Shown: in pieces, positions 34,701 to 44,048 of the stretch
How the letters are laid out: each line of letters begins with the position of its first letter
Position numbering within the stretch: the first letter of the stretch is position 1
From: Isoetes taiwanensis
Lineage: Eukaryota > Streptophyta > Lycopodiopsida > Isoetales > Isoetaceae
DNA length: 64,000 bases
Direction: 5' to 3'
Assembly (NCBI GenBank): GCA_021234155.1
Contig: JAJEKV010000077.1
Coordinates: 5,383,091-5,447,090 of the forward strand
Translations under genes and position numbers: made by a program
The notes under the pieces: model-generated
The model's database searches: none
What the model was told of the DNA's origin: nothing
What the model saw: the letters and a program-made list of their open reading frames with translations, nothing else

Positions 34701-34860
34701 GCTATATACCCAACAATTTGAGACGCAACCACAAGACTAAGATGATCAGTCTGATGCACGTGTCATAGTCCTTCCTGAACAAGATGTTAGATGATGCCCT
34801 AGATGAAGAAAATCAAGACAGAAGAAACCCCAATTAATCCGAAGTCTCACGAAAAGATTG
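31750..34860. other. Possible exons of an unrecognised minus-strand gene; otherwise no gene seen
   Basis: On the minus strand two short stretches look exonic. The first is about 32985-32908: VVKLLSIARDQTNECFGG..KGLQ, preceded by a TATATAG acceptor and followed by GTATGG. The second is within 32500-32370: DPRADIIGAKAAVREANLVD, followed by GDSNTQLSIEAS. Neither matches a family I recognise. A plus-strand frame at 33538-33990 is Lys/Glu-rich with no domain. At 34087-34431 the minus strand has a Cys/Phe-rich frame that might be a leader exon. A perfect 18-bp palindrome AACGCCGCATGCGGCGTT lies at 34373-34390. Confidence 0.25.
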
Positions 34861-34869
34861 TGTTATTAT

Positions 34870-36190
34870 GTGACGCCCCTATTAAACATACGGTATACGG
34901 CCGTACATCTCAATAGGGCAATCCCCATCCAGCCCCTCGGCCGCATGGGCCCTCCATCTATCCCCTGCACCTAAGATATCCCGGTCACGGGGAAGGGGAT
35001 ATGGAGGTGCCTTGACGCCCTTCCCCTATGGGCTCCTATAATAGTGGAAGCATAACATAATATTAGCACTAACAACAATAATACATCTAGCTACCTCGAA
35101 GAGTAACACATCCGTACATCCATAGATACAACAAAGATATCAACATGCCATAAAACATGAGAGCTCCTACCCGGAGCTCGGACTTCGTGAAGGAAGTAGG
35201 ACCCGGCCGGTTGGGCCAAGATAGAGCATACTGAGATATAACAATGGCGGAGCTGGCTATAGACAATGGCTCGGGTCGACCACTCCATCCGCCCCTCCTG
35301 TGCATACTTTGCAGACTGGCTAGATCAGGCTCGGCATGACTATAACCTGCCAGATACGTATTCTCATGGTATCACCCACCGAGACTACTCCGGGTTGCAT
35401 CTCCCCGGTCCGATGAGGTAGGAATCCCGGGGTCTAGTGGTTCCATGGGCGGCTAGAGAATCGTGGCGACACACGATTCGTAGTCGACTGAACTCCCCAA
35501 AACAAGAGCCAGGCCAACACCTGCAACTCCTGAGGGTCAGGGCGACACCATTGACCCAGGAAGTGTGGGACCCATAACCGGCCCACACGAAGTGACCAAC
35601 TATAGACCTAGCCCACTATGGATCGCCAGTAGCCACGCTCAGCGGGGACCCCCTCCACTTTGCCACTAGCCTTGCTGTGTGGTGCTAAATTATACCATAG
35701 CCTTCGTAGCTGGGTGGATTCCTATGCACAGGCCGCGTAATAATAGGAACTAAGGGTCTAAAGTAGAAACATCATCTAGATAATAGCCACTAAGTCTCTA
35801 CCCCCCTTTCCAATACACAAGAGGTGTAAACATAAGATCAACCAACATTGTACATCAACATAACATGATCAATAATGAAGATACATCTAATCCTAATCAC
35901 ATGCATCTAACTTACAGTTAGGGTTCATTGATTAGGGTTCCAAACCTAGACAGAGGGTTCTAGGAAGGCTCTACTAACAAGATAAGATACTAGCTCATCT
36001 GCAATCCTAGGTTCCAGATAATATACCTATGAAGCTACTATGAATACCCGCTCTGGACGAACTTCCTCCAACTCCTGGGGTCTTCATGACTTGATGATGA
36101 GTCGAAAGTGATTCCTCCTCCTTCCGATGAGCATATTGTCTTAAGCATAATTTCATTATATATGGACTTTCCCCTAAGTCCATATGACTC
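34870..36190. repeat. Solo-LTR-like block
   Basis: Starts TGTGACGCCCCTA at 34870 and runs through GC-rich text with no coding signal. It shares a colinear series of blocks with 56935-58000: ACGCCCCTA, GAAGCATAA, GAGCTC..TACCC, CCATCCGCC..CTCCTG, CACTTTGCAG, TCTCTACCCC, CCAATACA, AGGGTTC..GATTAGG. Because the 56.9-kb copy lies where the 3' LTR of the chromovirus should be, this block is probably a solo LTR of the same family. The right end is not defined. Confidence 0.55.
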
Positions 36191-36622
36191 TAAATGGACC
36201 AATTTTTTAGAATATAGGGTTTTATTTATTAGAATGATGCAAAATTTGGGGAATCATCTGGTGTAGGTGAGATGGCAGGCCTTGTATCTATTAAGCCAAA
36301 GAAGTGCCATCCAAGTTTGTGTCCCATGGCGCCTTCACTAGAGGTGGTCTCGCCACGATGTAGAGAGATTCGCAAATGCATAGTGTAGATTCATAGTCTG
36401 GACGATCGATAATGGTCCAGGAACCGGTAGCGCCGATGGATTCACAATGGTAAATGCAGTCCCATATCTGCGAGCCAATATTAGCTCATGCGAATTAGCT
36501 TCAGGTTGAGGTGCAGAACGAGATAAACCAAAATGGAACAGAAGAAGTGAGACACCAACTCATGAGCTCCTCCGTGGGGGAGGGTTGATGAAGGATGGCA
36601 ATGAGCTGGATCACCTCAGTAG

Positions 36623-36913
36623 GTGGAGCTGGAAGACTGCCTGATTTCATTGAAACGCCATATTTACAGGGCAGAAGCTCTGAAGAGGCTGCTGAAAATG
36701 GAGGATGTTTGGCTGCACAACAGGTTCCGGTCGTTATTTAAGAAGCTTTACAAGAAGGAAAAAAGGGAGCGTGTGGCTTTGGTAACCAAGCTCATCCTCA
36801 GCACTCCCCATTCGATGCGAGAATTGGATGACTGGCTGGATCTGTATAGCCGACAAGGCATTACAGAGTTCGATCTGGGGGATCTAATTGCGGTGGAACT
36901 GGGCAATGAATGA
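36623..36913 (+). CDS. Unrecognised charged 96-residue reading frame
   Basis: An open frame without ATG at its start (first codon GTG), so more likely an exon or ORF remnant. It encodes a helical, highly charged sequence with RSLFKKLYKKEKRERVALVTKL and ends in acidic DLGDLIAVELGNE. No family recognised. The codon pattern is smooth and no stop occurs for 290 bases next to the palindrome-rich locus. It may be part of the same genetic unit as the ParB/methyltransferase-like gene, on the opposite strand. Confidence 0.3.
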   Translation: MELEDCLISLKRHIYRAEALKRLLKMEDVWLHNRFRSLFKKLYKKEKRERVALVTKLILSTPHSMRELDDWLDLYSRQGITEFDLGDLIAVELGNE

Positions 36914-37119
36914 AACCTCCATGTATAATATTATCTATTATTATCTATTATGTTTCTGTTGAACTATCTCTTTCGAGGCATGATGTTTAGTTGATTTTAT
37001 TATCTATGTACTCCATCCATGTACTCCATTCCTATATGAATAGAATGGTTCTTGTCTACATTGATAAAAGCCCATAACGTGCAATTTCAGAAAAGTAATA
37101 TCCTGTGTACAAAACAAAT

Positions 37120-37470
37120 TGAAGCCCACTTTGCCCCTGAAATGCCTTGAAGATAGCTTCGTCGAGGCCTCCAGAGGAAATTGGGCGCCCACCCACTTTG
37201 CTATGGGAAAAGTCTGAATCAAAGCTTTCTCGAGGCCACCAGGCGAAATTGGGCGCCCGCCCACTTTGTCCTGGAGATGGTCTGATGAAAGTTACCTCGA
37301 GTCCTCCACAAGTAATTGGGCACCCGCCCACTTTGCTCTTGGAATTGTCTGAACAAAGCTCCTTGGAGGCTTCTCAGCTTAATTGGGCGGCCGCCCACTT
37401 TGCCTTGGGAATGCTCTGTTCGAAATTCCATCGAGACCTCCTGAGAAGATTGGGCGGGCGCCCAATTTCC
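37120..37470 (+). repeat. 67-68 bp tandem array carrying the 22-bp palindrome
   Basis: Five units. The palindrome starts at 37178, 37246, 37313, 37380 and 37447, a period of 68, 67, 67 and 67. Between palindromes the units share CTTTG, GTCTGA.., AAGCT/ATTC and a CTCGAGxCC(T/A)CC block, so the entire unit is duplicated. In the first four the right arm ends CCACTTTG instead of CCAATTT; the fifth has the symmetrical arm. All reading frames through it encode repeat peptides (GGRPI / WAxAQF) and are not genes. Confidence 0.92.
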
Positions 37471-37576
37471 TTGGAGTTGCAAGCAAATGGAAAATGAGAA
37501 AAACTAGATCAGATACGAAGATAACAATTGAATGATAACAACTGAATGATGCACAACACAGTCATATCATATAATC

Positions 37577-37963
37577 TTATGAAATGCATGACTCATAGAT
37601 TGTAATTATTGGTGATTTTATCAATCTCATAAGCGTCACGCTCCGGAACCCAAACAATATGGATAGTAACATGGTATTCGCCGGGGGAGTCTTTATACCA
37701 TGCAGCCAGGGATCAAGGGTGATCCCTTTGAAGATGCATGCATGAAGATCGTCGAAAGTCATAAGGCAAGTGAGGGTGTCAAGATGCTCTGGAGGAGGAG
37801 GCAATTGCGACCTCTGAAGAACTCTAGCAGGACGGCGAGACATAGCAAAGGAATGTGCTATGCACTCGAATGCGGCTATACTTATAGCCATGGAATTATT
37901 GATGACCGCTGTAGCAACATTATTGGGTGTATATGCAATAATCTTTGTGTACAATACCATCAA
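37577..37963 (-). pseudogene. Small paralogous reading frame, member 1
   Basis: Reads LPPPPEHLDTLTCLMTFDDL, HACIFKGITLDPWL, then a one-base shift near 37695, then GEYHVTIHIVWVPERDAYE and IDKITN. It aligns end to end with the frame at 38629-38862 on the other strand (PEH..T..CxM..xDL..C...G..LDPWL ... V.IH.IW.P....YE...IT). The conserved core of about 75 residues has no family I recognise. With the frameshift it is probably non-functional. Confidence 0.5.
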
Positions 37964-37999
37964 AAATTATGGTGGGTATAAATATATATCAAACCAATT

Positions 38000-38278
38000 T
38001 TGTCCATCAAATTTGACCTCCGTCCAGCCATGTGGTCTCATTCTGGTCCTGAACGTGATTCCATTACCTGCAAGATAAATCACGAAAACTTCAAGCTGTG
38101 CCGCGAGCGAGAGATACCCATGGAAGACTGGATGACCACTGTCGCTCTCAATCCTCGCCATTATCCTGATCCCTTCGATGTTATCATCCATCTGATATGG
38201 AATAGAGAGCATCAAATGTACATGATAGAAAAGATCACTGGGGTGCCTGGTGACAATGACTCAGAAGAGTCCCCCTAA
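38000..38278 (+). CDS. Small paralogous reading frame, member 2
   Basis: Open frame (first codon TTG) ending DNDSEESP. Its second half, DPFDVIIHLIWNREHQMYMI plus EKITG, aligns with the IH-IW-P-x-x-x-YE-x-x-IT end of members 1 and 3; the first half (NFKLCREREIPMEDWMTT) is more diverged. It may be an exon. Function unknown. It lies head-to-head with member 1 with 36 bases between the frames. Confidence 0.45.
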   Translation: MSIKFDLRPAMWSHSGPERDSITCKINHENFKLCREREIPMEDWMTTVALNPRHYPDPFDVIIHLIWNREHQMYMIEKITGVPGDNDSEESP

Positions 38279-38427
38279 ATCAATACTTGTCATCTTGTTG
38301 TAATCAGATTGTGTGAGCATCCAATGCTTTTGTATTACACAGTTCTATGAGATAAACTATTAGTCCTTGCTTGTCTTGTATATGAGTCCCGTGAAAGAAT
38401 ATTGATATCCATCCATTCCTGGCGCTG

Positions 38428-38520
38428 AAATTGGGCGCCCGCCCAGTTTGCATTGGAATGGCTCCCCTTCAAATGTCTGAAGTGAATGGCTTCCCTTCAA
38501 AATGGGCGGCCGCCCAATTT
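38428..38520 (+). repeat. Two 22-bp palindromes
   Basis: At 38428-38450 (right arm CGCCCAGTTT, one mismatch) and 38499-38520 (left arm AAAATGGGCG, centre GC, right arm CGCCCAATTT). The starts are 71 bases apart. Confidence 0.9.
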
Positions 38521-38628
38521 CTCGTACGTGTACATGATAATCGTACACGCTCAATAATGGCGCTATAATGTACACCAATAATTGACATCAATAATTTTTC
38601 TTCACTATAAAAGCAACCATTCATTTCC

Positions 38629-38862
38629 TTGCCTCCTCGTCCGGAGCACATCCGAACCATCAGGTGCTCCATGAGCTACCATGATCTTGATGAATGCTTG
38701 AGAAATGGTGTCAAGCTTGATCCCTGGCTGGAATCCAAAGCTCGTGGTCCTGGGGTTCGTTGCCTCGAGCTCACTCGTGTTGTGATCCACCTTATTTGGC
38801 ATCCGAATCAGGAAATCTATGAGCTGAATGCCATCACCTCAGCAGGTGTTGATGATGAGTGA
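38629..38862 (+). CDS. Small paralogous reading frame, member 3
   Basis: Open frame of 77 codons (first codon TTG, with an AAAAG acceptor-like site 20 bases before) that reads PPRPEHIRTIRCSMSYHDLD, ECLRNGVKLDPWLES, ELTRVVIHLIWHPNQEIYE, LNAITS and ends GVDDE with TGA. It is the cleanest of three related frames within 1.3 kb. Not a family I recognise; the PEHLxTL start resembles the PEHLDTL of the ParB-like segment at about 42 kb, which may be coincidence. Likely a small gene or last exon associated with this locus. Confidence 0.45.
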   Translation: MPPRPEHIRTIRCSMSYHDLDECLRNGVKLDPWLESKARGPGVRCLELTRVVIHLIWHPNQEIYELNAITSAGVDDE

Positions 38863-39053
38863 AACAGTGATGACTTGTGTACCTGTTAAGGATATAATGA
38901 TATAAGCACTTCTGAAATATGTAAGGATGTATACGCATAGTGAATATTATTCCATGTATCAAACCTGAGTAGTTTGTAAAGTTGTGCTTTTCGACCTCCA
39001 CTGTTTCTGCACCTCCACTTCACTTCATGTTTGACTGCGTTTACTTTGCTACT

Positions 39054-39186
39054 AAATTGGGCGCCCGCCCAATTTCCGCCCGAGGACAATGAAGGTGTCA
39101 AGTCCACAGTAACTTGATTGGGCGTCAAATAAATTTAATTATAGTTTTAGCTTCTACGGTAACCAAATTGGGCGTCCGCCCAATTT
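39054..39186 (+). repeat. Two 22-bp palindromes and a half site
   Basis: Exact arms AAATTGGGCG and CGCCCAATTT at 39054-39075 (centre CC) and at 39165-39186 (centre TC). A half copy (GATTGGGCGTC) lies at 39116-39126. Confidence 0.95.
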
Positions 39187-40213
39187 GGCTAGCAAAGTAA
39201 ACTAGAGAACTTTAAGACAAGGAACTGAAGGAAAAATTATCATTTCTCAGAAAAAAATAATTACAAGTGTTCAAAAAATAATTCCCATATGTTCAAATCA
39301 AAAGTCCCTCATGTGTCTGGAGGCACCTCTTCTGAATGCTCCTCTCTGGGTTCTTCATACTGGGGCGGAGGTTGTTGTGCTGCCTCCTTGATTATTTCCA
39401 TCTTCTGCATAAAATCTTCAGCCCCCAGTTCCTCATTCTCCTCATCTGCAGACTGATTGTCTTCTATGTTCGGGACCTCTTCGTCTCCATCTTCATTGTC
39501 CAATGTGTTGGGGAGCACTTCCTCTCTGTCCTGATTGTCCCCTTCCCGAGTTTCCATTACAACCACAGACTCAGGATCCCTAGCAATCTGTTTTTCGAAC
39601 TTTGAGGTCCCCTCAATCATGTCCTGAGTAATTCACCAGCGCGGTCCCTGTCAGTGCGTTGATGGTATCTTTTCTTCTCCTAAAAAGTTGCAAATCCTGA
39701 GAGCCAAGGGCCGCTGCCTTTTTGAGCTCTTGCTGAATCGAGCTCTTGTCCTGTCTCAGAAGGGATTGCACTTCATTTATGGTTGTAGAGGAGAACGGAC
39801 AAGGTGTCTCAGGAACAGGAAGCTGAGGCTGAGGAACATTTTTGGAAGTAGAGGCCTTCTTCTTTCCCTCTTTGATCTTTTGTAGTGCCCGAGCTCTTGA
39901 TTTTTTCTCGTCTAACATGACATCGAGTTGCTCGAATATCTGTACAAGCTTAATTTCCAGCTTCTCGTCTGCCTCAAAAGACAATGTTTTATAGCCCTCG
40001 CACACTTGCAGCTCGGCTAAAAGCACCACCGGAGAAGAAGTCGAGAACAGTGCAACCTTCCAACATCAACTTTTGTATTAGATAGGTGCACGTCCTACTT
40101 TCCAACTAATTCTGGATGAGTACTCCTCCCCCACCTGCTGCACCGCACCAACGACGATATAGCCAATAAGCTGCAGGGAAAACAAATGTTAGAAACATTC
40201 ATAGTGAACAACG

Positions 40214-40235
40214 AAATTCGGCGGGCGCCCAATTT
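40214..40235 (+). repeat. 22-bp palindrome inside the methyltransferase-like gene
   Basis: Left arm AAATTCGGCG (one mismatch), centre GG, right arm CGCCCAATTT. It lies between two coding segments of the gene, presumably in an intron. Confidence 0.85.
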
Positions 40236-41359
40236 CAAATGCATACCTGCTGCACACTCATGATCAGGCAAATTCTTTTTGATGTCCTGTTTTTCTCGCA
40301 AATGCTTGGGAAATTTAGCATATTGCTTGGGATGGTCGGAATTGGCAAAGCAAATATTTAATTCTTGTACAGATGGCGGAGCCGCTGCGTCTCTGGCAAC
40401 ATACATTAGCAGGACAAGACATTGCAACTCTCAAACTCTAGAGGTAGAAGCACTTCTGGGCCGGGGGGTCCTGGTAGGAACCAACCCAAACACGGCTGCC
40501 ACCGTCTATTGTCTTCATGGCGGATAGGCACTCATTGAGGCGGTCCGGCGTAATAAATATAGCTATCCAGTAAAGATGCTGGTCCATCATCGTGCTAAGC
40601 TGGTCAAGGAATTTTTGATAGTCTTCCATTGCCCATTTCTTTGTATATTTGAAGTCGCAACCAACGAAGCGGGCAGAAGTGTTCACCACGTCATAGCACA
40701 AAGCTAATGGACTCACGTGGAAACACTTGAAAGGTTTGCCCCCCTCCTCAATTGGTCCAAGAAGATATTCGTCTACTTTGCCGTAGAGGGACTCCGGAAA
40801 GCTTTCCTTCTCCATCTCTTTGCGTCCTTCTGCCCATCCACTGATACTGCTGGCAAACATAAGCATTAAATTCTCCGTGAATATGGGATGAGCTAGCCTC
40901 AAGGCAGCCATGTCTTGAAATGGTAATTTTTTCACTTCCTTCAGGTATCTGACAAGCGCCCGCTTCATTGTTCCAATCTTCTTCAGCTCTAGGGCTCTGA
41001 CTTTCATGGTACGTCTTCCAGTATAATCCTTGCTCCCTTTCAGGAATGTGGTGCCATCCTTGATCTCCTTCATCAGCCTCTGCAGATCTAGAGGATGCAT
41101 GGACTTCAATGGGCGGCATGAATTGTTGGTGAAAAGACTGAGCCTATCTTTCACTTCAATTTTTTCTCCCTTCTCATCCTTCAAACGGTCTTCATAAAAT
41201 AACTGGGCAACTTCAGTGCACATTGACCACGTTTCGTCATCCAGATATACAAAGTAGTCATAATCACGCATAGTTGCCTTTTTAATTGTTTGCGGCATAC
41301 GACCACCCAATCCTACATGACATAGAAGGCATTAGATAAGGCCCATACACAATAGCCAA

Positions 41360-41550
41360 ATTACGTGAGCCCAATTTGCCAAACCACCAATTTGGCACTT
41401 GTTTAGAAATTAGCCAATTTGAGTTGATGTCGGACGGATCTCAAATTGGGGCCGGCCCAATTTGCCAAATTGACTACCAATTTGGCACTTCGTTCAGTGG
41501 TAGCCCAATTTGAGTTCAATGTCGGACCGGTCTCAAATTGGGGCCCAATA
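41360..41550 (+). repeat. Two-copy tandem repeat of about 95 bp with AAATTGG palindromes
   Basis: The series CAATTTGCCAAA, CCAATTTGGCACTT, CCCAATTTGAGTT, GTCGGAC, TCTCAAATTGGGGCC occurs twice in tandem, starting at about 41370 and 41458. A palindrome with arms CAAATTGGG and CCCAATTTG sits where the two units meet (about 41442-41464). This is a different relative of the 22-bp palindrome: same AAATTGGG outer arm, different core. Confidence 0.85.
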
Positions 41551-43290
41551 ACTTTATGCCGAATGGTACGAAGTATCAAAACAATGGTTGAAGAGCACTC
41601 ACGGAAGAATAAGCTCCACCGACGGAGTGCCGCGTTTCCCCTTCTTAGGCTTCATTAGAATGCCCATTGGTTTGAAGCTGCTGAATTTCTTGAAGAATAC
41701 TTCTTATTGAATAGTCTTCTTTGTTATGTCATTATTCTCACGGGACGAGAACGTACTCAATTCTTTGTGAGATTTCGCCAAAGACTTTCGGCATTTTCTT
41801 TTGGCATAAAAAGAATATCGGTTTCGCCAAGTGCTTTTCTTTCGAGGAGGCCATGCCAAAGCTTGTGTGACAAGCGGTTGAGCAACCGTGGTCGATAGTT
41901 GCCATTGACAATCAAAATTTGCATTTTGCGGGTCTTACGCCTTCTTCCACTTAATTGCTCATACAATACGTGGATCGAATGGTACGACATCAGCACAGGG
42001 AGGGTGCATCTGATGGCTGATAAACGATTCATACAGAGTGTCCAAGTGCTCTGGACTTATGACCCTACAAGTCATATTTGCCGGGGCTTTGTGCATCTTG
42101 AACACATCGATTTCAATCTGAAGCCCACCCCCGAGAGGGTAGATTCTCTCCCTGTGCTTGATGTTTACAATGGCACTCCGTGACAACTCATGTCTGCTCT
42201 CCTGTGTGACGTCGCCACCAGATGGAGTGAATTTTTTACGATCTGCCGGCTAGTCTCCCGTTCTTCAGTTGAAGAAGCGGATAAAGACTCCCTCTCGAAC
42301 CATTTGGGCTCTCGGTGAGATGTCCCGCTTTGTGCCTCTTGGAGGGCCGGACCAGCTACATGTTGTCCCTGCGCTTACAAGGGTTCCTCTTGAGGACGAT
42401 TTGTTCCTCTTACGTGACTTGGGCGACCCGTGTTCTCGACATTCCACCCAATACAAGTTTAGGGGCAGCTTTTTGGGAATAGCCCGGCGGTGTCCCGCCT
42501 TCTTTGCTCTTGTCGGTGTCTCCATGGGTTTTTTTGCGCTTGCAATGTTTGTCTCACCCTTCTTTGCATAGATATCTAGACCTAAGCCACTTAATATCGT
42601 ATACTTTGGGTTGGTTTTGCCTTGATACTCGTAAACAATGCTTTCGACACATTACGTTTGTGTTCAAATATCCCACTGGGCGGCGACATAGAAGCCATCA
42701 AGATATCAGTTCTTGATTTGATGCCCGAAGCGCTCTAAACTTTCATATGAGTCTAGCACCCATCCTCTATGGCGCCAAGATTGTGGGCTTTCGGTTATAC
42801 TTTACCGCATCATACAGGGGCTCGTAGCTAGAAAGGGAAAGCTTATAACGGATCTAAAAGCCCGATCTATGGTGTCTTCAACATCGATCCGGAAGTCATC
42901 ATTGTTATCGTGAGACCTCCATGTCGATGATGATACCCACCGAAAGTGCATTTTCGTGTCCCTTTCTCGCCAAAATAAAGCAAAAGATCCTTGAGGTGGT
43001 TTTGTCCTAAAACCCGTGGTGAATATTCCCATCTCCATGCACCAGTCCATTCCTCAAAGAATCATCAAAACTTCATGGGGTACTTACATTGATGCGACCA
43101 AATAGTTCTTTCTCTTCTTTGTTCTTTGCTTCCTCTCTTGCTCTGACCTCGCAAATCTCGGTGAGGGACCGAGAAACTTCGGCGATCTGCTTTGTTCAAG
43201 GCATAATAATTCCTACACAACGGAAAGAAGTGTTAGAACACGGCCCCAAAGACAAAATTTCCTGGGAATATAGATTCTGAAGCTGAATTG

Positions 43291-43755
43291 AAATTGGGCG
43301 TCCGCCCAATTTCCTCGCTGGGCCATGGTGAAACTATTAACACTCTATTCTGGAGGGAGACTTGGGGCTGAAGAAACTGTTGCATCATAGAGGCCAAATT
43401 GAGCGCCCGCCCAATTTGGACGGAGGGGATCCCTTTTCACACCAAATTGGGCGCCCGCCCAATTTGCTGTTGCCCAAGTCTTCAGTCGAAGGAAGTCGGG
43501 CTCTCCTTTGAATAAATTGGGCGTCCGCCCAATTTGCTGCGAGGGAGAAGAGAGCAATGAAGATCTCATCACAGCAAATTGGGCGGACGCCCAATTCGTT
43601 CAATGGCCCATGAGGGAAGTTGAAAGTAGTTAGGATACCCCTCGAGTAAATTGGGCGGGCACCCAATTTATTGGAAGGGTAGCCTTCTAGAGAAAAAGGA
43701 GAGTGTTGTGCAAAATCAGGCCCTTGAGGGAAGCAATTGGGCACCCGCCAAATTT
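43291..43755 (+). repeat. Field of seven spaced 22-bp palindromes
   Basis: Starts at 43291, 43396, 43444, 43514, 43576, 43648 and 43734. Arms are AAATTGGGCG and CGCCCAATTT, exact in most; centres are TC, CC, CC, TC, GA, GG and (in the last, degenerate copy) AC. Start-to-start distances are 105, 48, 70, 62, 72 and 86. Unlike the array at 37.1 kb, the sequences between palindromes are not alike, so this is not a simple tandem duplication. No gene is visible within. Confidence 0.95.
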
Positions 43756-44048
43756 CTGCACACAGATATGCATTTGTGGGGACCAGTGAGGCATCTAGAA
43801 GAGGTTAATGCAGAGGTTAATGCATAATTTGTCAGCCACAACCCAATTTCCTCAAAGCAAAGGTGGGATACCCTAAGGTTTATGATATGGCAGTCTCAAT
43901 CAGGCAGGCGCTCAGAGATACTGCTAAGTTTATATTAAGAAAGTAGTCCAGCTTACCTTTGCCTCCTGTGGTGGGGCGAGATGCCATCAACTGGTAAGAT
44001 TCCTTGGTGTCGGGGGGTCAAGGCGAGGGACAATCAGCGGATGAAGCG

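Larger units (their letters stand above)
39309..43050 (-). pseudogene. ParB/amino-methyltransferase-like gene (copy 2), exons with shifts
   Basis: Minus-strand segments read 5' to 3'. 43050-42802 and 42525-42265: basic, unplaced. 42186-41757: QIEIDVFKMHKAPANMTCR, ISPEHLDTLYESFISHQ and, after a shift, ILIVNGNYRPRL, which has the order of a ParB-like domain (PxxxR, helix with xxLxxSI, then (I)V-x-G-x-x-R). 41310-40438: a 290-codon open frame containing ARFVGCDFKYTKKWAMEDYQ, FLDQLS, YWIAIFITPDRLNECLSAMK, compatible with the target-recognition/DPPF-like half of an amino-methyltransferase but lacking a clear DPPY. About 40065-39613: EGCTVLDFFSGGAFSRAA, then after a one-base shift CEGYKTLSFEADEKLEI, a good SAM-binding motif I and acidic follow-up. 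39620-39309: acidic tail. Introns contain palindromes (40214). Same architecture as copy 1 at 14.6-16.8 kb. Catalytic activity is doubtful. Confidence 0.5.

Noticed and set aside
37004-37497. Overlapping open frames on both strands giving peptides with repeated GGRPI or WAxAQF
   Set aside because: They are translations of the palindrome array in several frames; the same happens at 43385-43744 and 38360-38578.
41446-42183. Plus-strand frames opposite the ParB-like region
   Set aside because: The minus strand carries the family-like motifs and matching composition; plus-strand frames have none.
43291-43755. CRISPR array
   Set aside because: The repeats are short perfect palindromes with uneven steps (48-105), the DNA is plant-like nuclear, and there are no cas genes. 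The resemblance is only in layout.
43981-44048. Alternative earlier start of the gypsy 5' LTR
   Set aside because: Homology to the 3' LTR begins at TGTTAGTCC (44049), which at the 3' end directly follows a purine tract.
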